Source: Diphasiastrum complanatum (taxonomy: Eukaryota; Streptophyta; Lycopodiopsida; Lycopodiales; Lycopodiaceae). From it: a stretch of DNA of 64,000 nt. Position 1 is the stretch's first letter, and every line of letters begins with the position of its first letter. The DNA lies in NCBI GenBank assembly GCA_029204225.1, contig MU831976.1, positions 29,575-93,574 on the forward strand, in the 5' to 3' direction. Below are positions 46,091 to 57,004 of this stretch, one piece after another. Below the pieces are notes generated by a model. The model did no database searches, was not told the origin of the DNA, and saw nothing but the letters and a program-made list of their open reading frames with translations. The translations under genes were made by a program, and so were the position numbers.

Positions 46091-48150
46091 ATGGCCAAGA
46101 AAAAAATCCACCGCTCGTGCCATCACCACTGTACAGCCATCCCCTTCCCATGTTGCCCCTAGTACTGGCTGTAGGCATGCTAGGAAGCAGGTCTGGTTGA
46201 GAAAGATCAGAAGACTCCAGAGATCAACTGAACTGTTGATCCCTAGAGCTCCTTTTGGCCGATCTGTTCGGAATGTCACTTTGTCACTTGGGCTGAATGT
46301 TCGTTTTGCCATGATAGCCATGCAAGCCTTACAGGGTGGTGCAGAAGATTTTCTGTCCTAGTTTTTTGAGGATATGATTGTCTTTTGGCAGTGCATGGTA
46401 AGCGTGTCACCATCATGCCAAAGGATTATGTCATTCTCAAAAAGCTTCGGGACAGATATTCTGGTCTGCATGTTGATAATGCCAGCACCTCTAGAGACCT
46501 GCCTCTGGATAGAATCGATATGCCTACTACCTCTAGGAGGAAGAGAAAGCAGGTTGTCCCCAATAAGGCTGGATCTCGAAGGCCACCTGCTTCCCTTCCT
46601 CCTAGACGTATCCCGACCAAGAGACCCCGTGTCTTCTTGAGCTCTAAGTCAGATGCTAGAGAATTTGACTCAGATCGAGAATCTTCACCCCTTCCTCCTT
46701 CTGTTAATCGTCCAGCTCCTCAGCAGGTTTCATCACCAAAAGTGTTGATTACCCAAGAGGAGCTAGACAAATTAACAGAGAAATCTATAAATATTGTTTC
46801 CACTTCTGTTTTTGCTCCTGTACATAATCTCTTTGTGAGAATTCCATACGATTCAGCCCAAGTTTTTTTTTATTCTGACCATTATAATTAATACGAGACC
46901 TACCTAGCTAACAAAATTGATCTTCTCGGCAACTTTTCTGATTTTTTTCTTCCAGATACACGTAGAAGCTTTAGATTAGGTCCCACATTTTGTGCCGAGC
47001 TAAAAGATAAGACCTCAGAAATTTCAGATGCAATAGTAGAGGCCGGAGTTTCTTTTTTGCAGAATGGTATTAGTTTTGATTCCCATGGTACAGTTTTTGT
47101 AGTTAGTCCATTTTTCATGGGAGTGGTAAAGGCGAAAGAAGCCAATTTTGAGAAGGCTGTCTATTTTATCGAGTGCAGTCCTATGGCAAAATTCTATTTG
47201 ATTCCATATGAAAATAAGTAAGGATGCTCTTTTGTTTTTGTTGCTTTAATATGGATTGTTGCATGCTTCATTGCTTTAATAAGAACAGAATTTTCTCAAA
47301 AATATGAATTTACCGATATTTGTATTTTGGTTGTTGCAGTCGGCATTGGAGCCTGAACATTCTTTTTGTAAAGATAAACAAGGAGGGAGTATCAAATTTT
47401 CTATGTGTAAAATTAAACTTAGCTGCAAATACACATAGAGAATTTGATTCTCTACTTCATGATGTCGTTCAGGAAATACCGACAACGGCAACTTCAATTG
47501 GAGAGATAACCATTAAATCTCTCAAGATATATTCAGTTTATCTCTGATATGCATGTATTTCTTTTTTAATTCAAATGTATCGTCATAGCATAAATAAAAT
47601 TTTTATCATAATATTACTAATTTTCGTTCTATATATGCAGTGTGTACAGCAAAAAGATGCTTTTAGTTGTACATGGTTTGTCTTGCACAATACGAAGCTA
47701 TTTTTTGAATGGTATAATTTACAAATAGATGTAGATATTGAAAAGGTAATGTTTTATTCATTTGTAGTTCATGTCATTCTGATTCATATTTTATTACTAT
47801 CATTGTTTGTGATCTGCTGATTCTCGTGTTTTGTGATGATAATTCACTCTTGAGCCGTATACTCCTAATGATGTATATAAATTTTGACAAGAGTTGATCA
47901 GAACCTATGCCCCGTACGGTGTAAGCGTCGCACCTGCAATCGAGGGCCCTCAAAAGGAAGCTGCTCCAGCCTTAACAGCCTTTCAGGTTGCTCAGGATGC
48001 TGATCTTATTTTATATGATAAAAAAGGAATAAAAGTCCTTCCTAATATTCAGGCCTTTCCCCGAAACAGAGGAGGGCGAGATTATAGAAGGAGCTGTTGC
48101 CTTATCAGTTCCTAATACTAATATAGAAAATATAGAAAAATTGATTGAAT
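46091..48150 (+). pseudogene. Histone H3-fold protein fused to Ulp1/C48-like protease (gene 3 of the cassette)
   Basis: Exon 1 46091-47217, then 47340-47535 and 47641-47745 (GT-AG, phases consistent), and a last part about 47890-48150. After a basic N-terminal tail the translation follows the H3 core colinearly: WLRKIRRLQRSTELLIPRAP, FGRSVRNV, MQALQGGAEDFL, FFEDM and KRVTIMPKDY. Loop 1 has the length of canonical H3, while LLIP resembles CENH3. Then a basic Pro-rich linker (RRKRKQVV), and a protease-like part: YLIPYENNRHWSLNI (His-Trp) and CVQQKDAFSCTWFVLH (Gln and catalytic Cys), the Ulp1 layout; the usual Asp appears as Asn or is shifted. Breaks: a 7-A run after ATG shifts frame, TAG 46359, a shift near 46380, TAA 46889, and a shift in the last exon. 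Confidence 0.65.
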
Positions 48151-48573
48151 AGAGATCTATTTGTAAATAGAGAGACATCAAAAAAATAAGATACAATCAT
48201 TTTACTTGTAAACAACTCGTTTATGGATTTTTTTTTATTGATATCACAATAGATTCTTACAATCAGCTTCTGTCCATAGTCTAATACTGGAATGCAATTT
48301 TTCTATAATGATAAAAAGACATGATGATTGGCATGTATTTGCTGATAGTGAATCTCAATGTTTTTCCATAAGTTGAATTGTTTCGCCAATATCTCTACAT
48401 TTGATCTCGAGCTCATGTCTTTTACAGACCTGCATAGAACTAATACAAAGTTAGTTCGAATTCGTACAGATTTTGTATTAGAAAGTTTTGGTTGAAACTA
48501 TTCATAAAAGATCGAGTGTTTACAGTTACTTACGAGTTTACCATTGAAAATAAATCTGAAGTCTGAAAGTACA

Positions 48574-49268
48574 TCATCTTGTAGGAGCAATAGTTCCCGC
48601 CGGATGTAGTAATGATTTTGAAACTGTAGCATCTGGTGCAATGCATTCATCACTTTCAAAACTAGGTAATGGAATTGGTACTATTTGTCCAAAATTTCCT
48701 TTTGTATCAGGAATGTACATTGATTTATTAAAAAAGATCTCACTATCAGCTAGATCTTTTGCAGTTCTACCTCGATATTGCAGCTGTCCAATATCAGTGT
48801 GAATAACATCTAACACACCTACTAAAAATCCACTCGGCTCCCATTCATTTATGTTGGATGGATATAAATCTACAAGAGAAAATGATCAGATTGGCAAGTT
48901 TACTATTAGATATTTAAGAATGTCAAAAATCAAAGTATCAAAAATATCAATACTCACAGTTGCTTTTTTTGTGATCCTGACGGTTGAATCCTTGCACATT
49001 TATCTCTGATTGCATATATACATGTTGGACTAGAATTTTAGAAATAGATTTTCCTCCTGATGATGTTCTGAAATCCAATGGCCTTCCAATAAGATCGAAA
49101 TGATAGTTTTGACCTTTTCCTTTTTCAAAATGCTCCTCTTGATGATGGATGCATCAAAACCCAAGAGTTTTTTGAATATTTTCTTGGCACCCATAATCCA
49201 TTATCATCTGTCTCGTTGAATAGAAGCACATAGTGGATTGAGGAGCACGGCTTCCTTGATGGCGCCAT
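48574..49268 (-). pseudogene. Unknown two-exon protein (gene 4 of the cassette)
   Basis: Minus-strand ATG at 49268 (MAPSRKPCSSIHYVLLFNET). Exon 1 runs to 48958, where a GTGAGT donor follows; exon 2 is 48869-48574 (acceptor TTGTAG), and the join completes a Tyr codon and keeps frame. The sequence includes GLWVPRKYSKNSWVLMHPSS, then, after a one-base shift, FDLIGRPLDFRTSSGGKSIS, VLDVIHTDIGQLQYRGRTAK and a Pro/Ser-rich acidic tail. No family is recognised. Its 3' end converges with gene 3, continuing the alternating layout. Confidence 0.5.
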
Positions 49269-49877
49269 TTGTAATTTGCATGCAAAAATCTGAAACAATG
49301 AACTATGAATCTGAAAATTTGCGTAGACAAAAAGCCATGAATCTAAGAAAAAGTGTTGGCAAAAATTTGAAACACTGATCTATTTGACGCCACAAATTAA
49401 CTCTGGTTATCTATGTTAACCATGGTTTGACGATGCATATACATTAATGGTATGTCGATTTTCTCATCTCAACCATCTGTCATATTCATTTTCAATATTT
49501 TTGGGTCTCTTTGGGCAGTGATGAGCTGGAAGGGCAGGCCTCATCAACCCATAGCATTTCCACATGCTGCCCGACGAAACAACAATATATTTAAAAAGTT
49601 TTTATTTTATTTATATTTGGAAAATTCTACGTTACGTAGAACCCCAAAGCTAAGCTTTCAATTGGTCCACATGGCAACAAAAATAAGAAAAAGAATCTTT
49701 TTCAAAGGCCCTTGTTGGGCTCTAAGTTTATCTAATGGGAGATTTCAATGAGGCCTCCGTATGTGTTAGGTACAACATAACCACAAAGAAGGCAAAGCTA
49801 GTTTGATCCACCCAGCCAATGCACTCTCTTATAGAATGCCCCTCCTAGCCCAATGTGAGGTTGCATGGATGTGGTAG
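49269..49877. other. Right flank of the cassette
   Basis: No gene supported. I searched for inverted repeats matching the 40,850-41,020 side by eye and found none, so the cassette boundary is undefined. Confidence 0.3.
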
Positions 49878-50090
49878 GTGGTAGTTACTATCACTCTCAA
49901 CATCAATGATGCTCAGATAAGATTAGCTCAGACATCCAATGATGCTTGGGACATATTAGCTACAGTTTATGACATAAGAGATGTAACCTGTAAGCTTCAT
50001 GTGAGAAATAAATTCTTCACATTCAAAATGTCCGAAGTTGATTTTATTTCAACCCACTATGACAAGTTCAACAATCTTATAAAGTAGATG
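49878..50090 (+). pseudogene. Copia gag fragment
   Basis: The plus strand reads ARTSNDAWDILATVYDIRDV-like text (actual: TSNDAWDILATVYDIRDV), then CKLHVRNKFFTFKMSE and FNNLIK. This is the UBN2 gag block. No other domain of this copy is nearby. Confidence 0.75.
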
Positions 50091-50379
50091 ACTGCTATTA
50101 TTACTCCACAAAGATCAATCAAATAGACTAATTTACATTAGTCAACAAAGATATTTAAGGAATGTGTTGGGTAAATATGGCATGTCAGATTATAAACCAA
50201 ACTACTCTAGTGTATGATTTTATTAATTACGCCACGATGATCCGGTACTCTAGTGTATGAGTTTATTAATTATGCCATGTCATCCCAGACTGGAGTACCA
50301 GATACTTAAGTCTAAGATTATGCCGAATCCTATGTGCAGGACATGGACGTAACATTCTTCCCTCCTTGAACTACTTCTT

Positions 50380-50760
50380 TCCTCAGAAGTGAAAACTAGG
50401 AAAGATCTTCTTTATGCTTTTAACTTTTTCCCACGAATCATCATCCTCAATCTAACCCATCCACCTAATCAAGCACTCAGAGATAGAATGATTTCTCAAT
50501 TTTTTATCTATGGTTCTTAGTACTCTTTCAAGTTCCAAACGTACATTGAGTGATAAGTCCTCCAAATGGGAAAAATCCTCAACAAATCCAACTGTCATCA
50601 TCATGTAAACTAAGTTTTAACCGACTTACATGAAACACTGGATGAGCTGTTGACTTATCCTGAAGGTCAAGTTCATAAGCTAATGAACCAATCCTTATAA
50701 TAATTGAAGATCCAAGAGTACTTCTAACTTTTGAAAGGAATGACGTGGTGTAACCTTGTG
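50380..50760 (-). pseudogene. Ty3/gypsy integrase C-terminus and chromodomain-like tail
   Basis: The minus strand reads IGSLAYELDLQDKSTAHPVF, then HVSRLKLSL, which matches the usual gypsy phrase 'IGxVAYrLeLP...iHPVFHVSqLK'. It continues to a tail (VLRTIDKKLRNHSISECLIR, then W-G...DDDSWEKV) resembling the retrotransposon chromodomain that targets insertion to heterochromatin. Stops are present. Confidence 0.78.
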
Positions 50761-53413
50761 AGGACCCAGATGCTCTAAATAGGACATAAGGAGCTAGTGC
50801 ATGGATTATGCATGTGTAGAGTATCAATAGTAATGAAGAGAGCATTTACGATATTCCTGGGTTGCACGGGCACATGCACAGATGAGGCTTGGGCCCATAT
50901 ATGCTTGTAGGAACTCGCCCTCCTACCATTCTCTTTGTGAGTTTTCATTACTAGTTTTCTCTCACTACACCTGTATCCTATCCCATGGCTCGGGGGAGAA
51001 GCTAATTGGGGATTGACTCTCACCTTCCTATTGGTTGGGTGGTTTGGCTCCACAATAGTCCTTTTGGTGCATGCAACATGATCTAGAGGATCTTCTCTTG
51101 GCGATCCTTACAGGTGCCATGGAGGGAGGGAGTTTGGGAGAAAACAGAAAATGATGAGACATTAACATTGGGACGTAAGGGGCCCAAAAGTGGCTCTCGA
51201 TCAAACTAAAGAGGTATGAAGGAGCAAGGAAAATCTTAGGGAGTGTGTAACACAAGTTTGAGGGAGTCACAAGATAAAACCTTAAAATAGTTAATTTTGA
51301 GAAATGATGTGACAATCACAATGTAAATCTATCGGCTCTGAATGACCTATAGACAAGTTTGAAATGGATGATGATTGTCCTCTACAATAATGGAATTGGA
51401 TAAGATGTGGAATTGTGGCATTTTGGTGCATGTGTAGATATTCCATGTAACAACATTATTCGTTATGGTGGAAAAAAATAGGTGATAATTTGTTGGGAGT
51501 TCATTTGCATGTTTTGAGAGCTAGGAGTTGGGGCTTAAAACATATATACATATAGCAACATAATAAATTTTGGAGTCATTGAGACAAATTGGGCCTCTAA
51601 AGAGACAAATACGAACAAGAAAAAGGTTATTGAATAGCCTAACATCGATTTCAAATTAACGGTAGTGGCATGTCTCTTCACATGCTAGGTTGGCTTACAT
51701 GAATCCATATTAAAAATGGTGACCTACATGATAAAAACTTGGGAAAATAATCACAAATGACTCCAAGATAAATTCTAAAGCAATGGACTTGCACTTTGAC
51801 CATAATCAAACTAGATCTACTCTAGATTGCCAAACCAACATCCAAGGAGATCTTTCTTGGTAATAGCTCCACAAACGCCTTGATCTTGGATCACCACTCA
51901 AGTTGATGGACTCGAAGCAAAGTATAGGATTGAAAACAAGTACCAATAATTCAAATTTACGTCAAGGAACAAATATAGAATCACTACTTAACTTGGGTGC
52001 AGGCACAAATGTGTAGAAACTCAATTATTTCATTATTTACAAAGATGGCTTGTGGAGAAATTATAGTTAAGCTCGGATATAAATTTGAGAGTTTCTCCCA
52101 TTTTGGTTCATGCCAAAACGTAACATCCATAACCCTAGATTGATAACATCTTTGACTTTGTGGTGAGTCACAAAATTATCTACCTACTATTACATTGGAT
52201 CCACCTATTTTGGGAGAACTTGGCTTTCGTCTTTGAGTCCCTATATTCTAGCTCATATATAAAAAAAAATTCTATGCTTTTAGTAATGAGGTAAAAACGT
52301 TGAATCTTTTCTCAATCATGAGCAATGCAAAACCAATGGATCAATTATTAGGTGTGATTTTAATCATCAATTCTCATGTAAGGTGCCTATGCAATTGAGG
52401 TCCATGTGCCCTATATTCTAGTTGTCGTGTATTGAGATAAATAACATGGTTATAGTTTGAAGGAAAGGATTGAGCAAATTGACATGCCTCTCATCTTTCC
52501 TTTCTTCTTTACATTCCCTCATCATCCACATCTAAAACCAAGGATAACATAAGCATCCATCATCCTCCTTGTCCCTGTCCCAGATTAACATATGCCTGGT
52601 GTAAAATGGCCGTATAAGCCAGGAATTATCTTAGTTGTATAGGCAATAGTGAGGTCAAGAGATTGCTGGGCCAACTTGAATCCAAGGGTGGTGGATGCAA
52701 GCATGATACAAGCGACCGTGATTTCATGGTATTGAACAAGTCATCGTACATTTTAATCCAAGGGTAGTGACTGCTCGAGAGTTGCAAGCACCAACTTTCA
52801 AGCATCCAATGGCGGCGCGCTTTGGACTAAAGTGGCCCCCACCCCCTCAATAATATGTGAATAGGACATTTTAGTAGCCCCCCACGGAAAAAAACCAACA
52901 ACTGCCTTTTCAAACACAAGGGCAAGTCGTGGATTATAATGCGACTTAAAAATCTCGGCCCGCTCCGTTGGATTCTCTTAGAAAAGGGCTGTCGTATACG
53001 TGTCGGCTATCGAACGGATGTCTGTAGAGCGCGTGTGGCACGTTCATCCATATCCAACGGCGACGGGCTTAGCTGCCACCAAGATACATAGCTGGCGAGC
53101 GCCATGAACAAAGACCGGGCCCATGGCACGCTATAGTTTACGCCCACACAGACGGATTCTAGCCACGTGGCGTATTGCCACTTGGCGAGTTATTAGTGGT
53201 GAAAGGTAGAGACGTGGCAGCATCTGGATGAATTTGGAGGAGATCCAACGGTGGAGGGCTGAAAGGGTTAGCGTGCCAGTGAGGTCGAGACGGGGTAAAG
53301 GGCAAGCAGCGAGGAAGAGGAGCTGATGCGTTCGAAGAAAAGGCATCGCCAGCGGATTGGATCGGATCGTCGCTGCTGGACTGGGTATGCGTACGAGGCT
53401 GATGCAGACAAGA
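50761..53413. other. Intergenic; last part likely promoter of the 54.8-kb gene
   Basis: No gene supported. From about 52800 to 53400 the base composition becomes GC-rich. ACGT-core sites appear (CACGTG at 53164-53169, ACGTGGC near 53213), consistent with an upstream regulatory region. Confidence 0.4.
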
Positions 53414-54319
53414 GATTGCTATAATAATGGTAGGCGCTTGTTTTGATCGAAGGCGGATGCATCAAACAAACAAAAGATTGCTTAAATCTGTTCTATTTAA
53501 CCCTTGCTTGCTTTTGAGTCTTGCGCAAACGGCAGATGAAGCGGATGGATTGATTATTTGATAGTAGTTGTGGCTAGTGGCTATTTCAAGTTTCAAGGGA
53601 TTGCTATAATAATAATAGTAGGCGCTTGTTTTGATCGAAGGCGGATGCATCAAACAATCAAAAGATTGCTTAAATCTGTTCTATTTAACCCTTGCTTGCT
53701 TTTGAGTCTTGCGCAAACGGCAGATGAAGCGGATGGATTGATTATTTGATAGTAGTTGTGGCTAGTGGCTATTTCAAGTTTCAAGGGATTGCTATAATAA
53801 TAATAGTAGGCGCTTGTTTTGATCGAAGGCGGATGCATCAAACAATCAAAAGATTGCTTAAATCTGTTCTATTTAACCCTTGCTTGGTTTTGAGTCTTGC
53901 GCAAACGGCAGATGAAGCGGATGGATTGATTATTTGATAGTAGTTGTGGCTAGTGGCTATTTCAAGTTTCAAGGGATTGCTATAATAATAATAGTAGGCG
54001 CTTGTTTTGATCGAAGGCGGATGCATCAAACAATCAAAAGATTGTTTGATGCATTTTAATTCTTGCTTGCTTTTGAGTTTTGCGCAAACGGTAGATGAAG
54101 CGGATGGATTGATTATTTGATAGTAAGTTGCATCAGCGGTGGCTATTTCAAGTTTCAAGAGATTGCTATAATAATAATGGTAGGCGCTTGTTTTGATCGA
54201 AGGCGGATGCATCAAACAATCAAAAGATTGCTTAAATCTATTCTATTTAATTCTTGCTTGCTTTTGAGTCTTGCGCAAACGGCAGATGAAGCGGATGGAT
54301 TGATTATTTGATGGTAGTT
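53414..54319 (+). repeat. 188-bp tandem repeat array, about five units
   Basis: Units begin GATTGCTATAATAATAAT and contain 'ggcgcttgttttgatcgaag' and 'cttgcgcaaacggcagatgaag'. The gcgcttg anchor occurs at 53434, 53622, 53810, 53998 and 54184: spacings 188, 188, 188 and 186. A sixth, strongly altered unit follows (anchor 54400). Units 2-4 are almost identical, so expansion or homogenisation is recent. Reading frames across the array are a by-product. Confidence 0.95.
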
Positions 54320-54732
54320 TGGCGGTTTCAAGTCCATTCATGAAACTGTTTAAGGCGTAGTTGCATCGGCAGTGGCGCTTTCAGGGATTGCCTGCATAGG
54401 CGCTTGTCCTTTGATGAAACCATAAGGTGCATTTGGTTCTCCAGAGGGAACCGCAAGCAGTGGCTGATGCAGATGAAACCTGTTTTTTCCTGTTAGATGC
54501 GGCAGGAGGTATGGCATATGGATCATAACTGATTGTGACATATTTGGAAACCCTTGAGGGCTATGCTACAACTTCAGAAGTCGAGATGCGAAGACATTAT
54601 TAGTATGTATTTTTGCTTGAAGAAATTCTGTTTCATGAGGCACATTATTCTATGATAGTGTGACAAGATCAAAGTCTATGCACACCAGCTATAGTGACTG
54701 TTTATGATGTAGTTTTGGTTCCGCATCACGAT

Positions 54733-54753
54733 ATGCGAAAGGGCTGGAATTGA
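54733..54753 (+). other. Short upstream ORF
   Basis: ATG at 54733 followed by five codons and TGA, ending 20 bases before the main ATG at 54774. It could lower translation of the main frame if both are on the same mRNA. Confidence 0.5.
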
Positions 54754-54773
54754 GAATCCTTGAGTGGGTTGGG

Positions 54774-56702
54774 ATGTCACTCCAGGTCTGGCATAGGCGC
54801 AGGAATGCCCTTCTTGTGTTTGGAGCAGTCGTTGCAGGAGGTTATGTATCTTACCGGGTTTACAGATCTCAATATATTTCCAGGAAAACGAAACAAGTTT
54901 CTGGTTTCTTGCAAAGTTTATCGCGTCTCTTTGAGGTTGTCACAGATGGCACTGATTCCGCCGCGCTTCTTTTTGGAGATCTTAGAGATTTCCTTCTTTC
55001 AGAGGAAGATGAAGTTCCTCGAAGTGTGAAACAGGCCTTTAAAATTTTTAGATGTCGAGAATTTCAAGAAGGGCTTATATCTCTTTCACACAGTGTCTTA
55101 CTTGGTAAGATGGGAGGCCTGCAGGCTTGCAAGACAGAGGCAAGTGTCTATACAATTCCTTCAAGAACAAACGGAGTAACCGATACAATTCTCTATGTCG
55201 AGAAAGCAACAAAGAATGGAAAGTCCAGTATAGAGAACAGCAGTCAGCAAAGTAAGCCTGATGACGCGAGTCTTGATAGTAGAATCCCTACTGAAGAATT
55301 GGAAGATGAAAATGCATGCTCTGGTCAGAATGGGTGTAGTTTTAAAGGACGGTCGATTGACAGAAGAGTATCAGATCATGGCTTGTGTGGGTGCGGCCAG
55401 AGATTTGGAGATAATGGGGGCTTTCAAGAGGGTCTTCTTGAAAGATTGATGGATAAGCTTTTTAGTGAGCGTGGAAAGGGCTTTGCATCTGCAGTGGTGG
55501 GGTGTGTGGCTCGAGATCTTGTATTAGAAGTTATGAAGAGGTGCAAAAAAGTAGAAAATAAGAGGGACTTTACCACTGAAGGATCGGAATGGGAGCTTCG
55601 TTCTCTTGCTCCAGATGTATGTGAAATCCAGCAGGAGTGTGATGAAAAGCAATATGTTTTGCACTTGGAAAATAGTTGCGGAAATAAAAGAAACTCTGAT
55701 AAGTATTTGCCCAAGGAGGGTTCAGGAAGCGGTATATCAATTCTGGAAAGTTTTCTTGATTTCGCCTCTGAAAGCAGAGGCAAATCCTTGATTGCAGAAT
55801 GTATCGAGGCATTTGTTGCAACAGCAGTTTCTGTTTACCTAGTAAAAACCAAGGATGTGAATGTCTATGAAGAATTGGTGGCAGGCCTCACTAAGCCATC
55901 TCATCAAGCTCCAGTAAAAGAATTGCTTAGGTCTGTTTGCAGTGGTGCTATGGAGACGTTGGTGAGGACCTCACACGAGGTCCTCTCCCAGGGATTGGGC
56001 CATAGAAATAATGGACCAGATCTCCGGCAGAATGAGCATAGAATGCAAGATGAAAATTTTCCAGAGAATCCAGAAAAAGGCACCTTGGAATCGGATAAAA
56101 GCAATGTGGGCACCGAGGAAGACAGCCAAATGAGGCGTTGTGGGAGTGATACATGTGTTCACAAAACAGATGACTCTAAGAGTATCACTTTGTTGAATGA
56201 AAATCTTGATAGTTTGTTGAAATCTCAAAGAGCCTTGGGAAGCATTCCTCTTTCAACTTGCAATGGTTCTGATTCCAGTGAAAAGGAAGACAGCGAAGGA
56301 AGATGTCTTGTAGGATCCCATCAAGATTCAAGAATCACGGTGACTAGACGGCGTAACAATCTAAATGGTGGGCCCCTGAACTTGATAGATGGCTTGTCAA
56401 AGGCTTTGGCAGTTCCAAATAATAGAAAGCTTGTAATAGAGGTGGCGGGAGCTATGACATCAGAAGCAGTTCGCTCTTTCTTTGATGTGATATGGACTAT
56501 TTTCAAGCCTGTTCATGGAGGCCAGACCGAAAATCAACAACAAGCAGGAACATTAAGTTGGCAAGTACCTTATCCATGTTTGGAAAAGATTAGACATATA
56601 ACCAAGAGTATAGCTGCAAATTCTCTTGTGGTTGTGACATTGTGGCTAGCAATTGTCATGCATGTCACTTCAGGTCTCCTGAAGAACCCTTCCTACCCTT
56701 GA
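54774..56702 (+). CDS. Conserved plant two-TM protein of unknown function, 642 residues
   Basis: Single uninterrupted frame with stop TGA at 56700. The ATG at 54774 is the first Met in frame; upstream in-frame codons lack ATG. Residues about 11-27 (ALLVFGAVVAGGYVSY) and 615-635 (SLVVVTLWLAIVMHV) are hydrophobic and could anchor both ends in a membrane. Blocks conserved in the plant family as I remember it: LRDFLLSEEDEVPRSVKQ (about 68-85), GKGFASAVVGCVARDLVLEV (about 233-252), SLIAECIEAFVATAVSVYLV (about 337-356), VYEELVAGLTKP, SGAMETLVRTSHEVL (about 390-404) and ALAVPNNRKLVIEVAGAMTS (about 544-563). The intervening Ser/Glu/Asp-rich stretches are variable. Function is unknown. It is one of two complete host genes in the window and has no introns. 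Confidence 0.88.
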   Translation: MSLQVWHRRRNALLVFGAVVAGGYVSYRVYRSQYISRKTKQVSGFLQSLSRLFEVVTDGTDSAALLFGDLRDFLLSEEDEVPRSVKQAFKIFRCREFQEGLISLSHSVLLGKMGGLQACKTEASVYTIPSRTNGVTDTILYVEKATKNGKSSIENSSQQSKPDDASLDSRIPTEELEDENACSGQNGCSFKGRSIDRRVSDHGLCGCGQRFGDNGGFQEGLLERLMDKLFSERGKGFASAVVGCVARDLVLEVMKRCKKVENKRDFTTEGSEWELRSLAPDVCEIQQECDEKQYVLHLENSCGNKRNSDKYLPKEGSGSGISILESFLDFASESRGKSLIAECIEAFVATAVSVYLVKTKDVNVYEELVAGLTKPSHQAPVKELLRSVCSGAMETLVRTSHEVLSQGLGHRNNGPDLRQNEHRMQDENFPENPEKGTLESDKSNVGTEEDSQMRRCGSDTCVHKTDDSKSITLLNENLDSLLKSQRALGSIPLSTCNGSDSSEKEDSEGRCLVGSHQDSRITVTRRRNNLNGGPLNLIDGLSKALAVPNNRKLVIEVAGAMTSEAVRSFFDVIWTIFKPVHGGQTENQQQAGTLSWQVPYPCLEKIRHITKSIAANSLVVVTLWLAIVMHVTSGLLKNPSYP

Positions 56703-57004
56703 CTTTTTTGGATGACATCTGAGGAACCATTTGTGATTTAAGGCCCAAGGCAAGCATCCATCTACTTTTGGTGATGCATAAGAATATCTGTTGTAGCTGC
56801 AGTATGGATGCTCTGTTATGATAAGCTTGTTGTGCACCATTTAGATAAGCTTGTTATGTTCATTGAATAAGTCGACATCCAAAAATAAGAATATCAAGGG
56901 TTACATGAAGGGGTGATATTTTTTGTGTTGAGTTTTAATTTCAACTAAGTCATAGCCTGATTTTTTGAAAATGCTGTGCTATATTTTTCTGCCATATTAG
57001 TGAA
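56703..57004 (+). other. 3' UTR region of the 642-residue gene
   Basis: Non-coding. Contains possible poly(A) signals (attgaataagtcg near 56860, aaaaataagaat near 56880). Confidence 0.4.

Noticed and set aside
47894-48115. Separate 73-residue gene
   Set aside because: It lies just after the third exon of the H3-Ulp1 gene and two frames look partly coding; better seen as its frameshifted last exon.
53462-54311. Several similar 60-125-residue open frames on both strands
   Set aside because: They recur once per unit of the 188-bp tandem array and shift with its indels; by-products of the repeat.
55424-56228. Several minus-strand open frames within the 54.8-56.7 kb gene
   Set aside because: Antisense shadows of the 642-residue protein.
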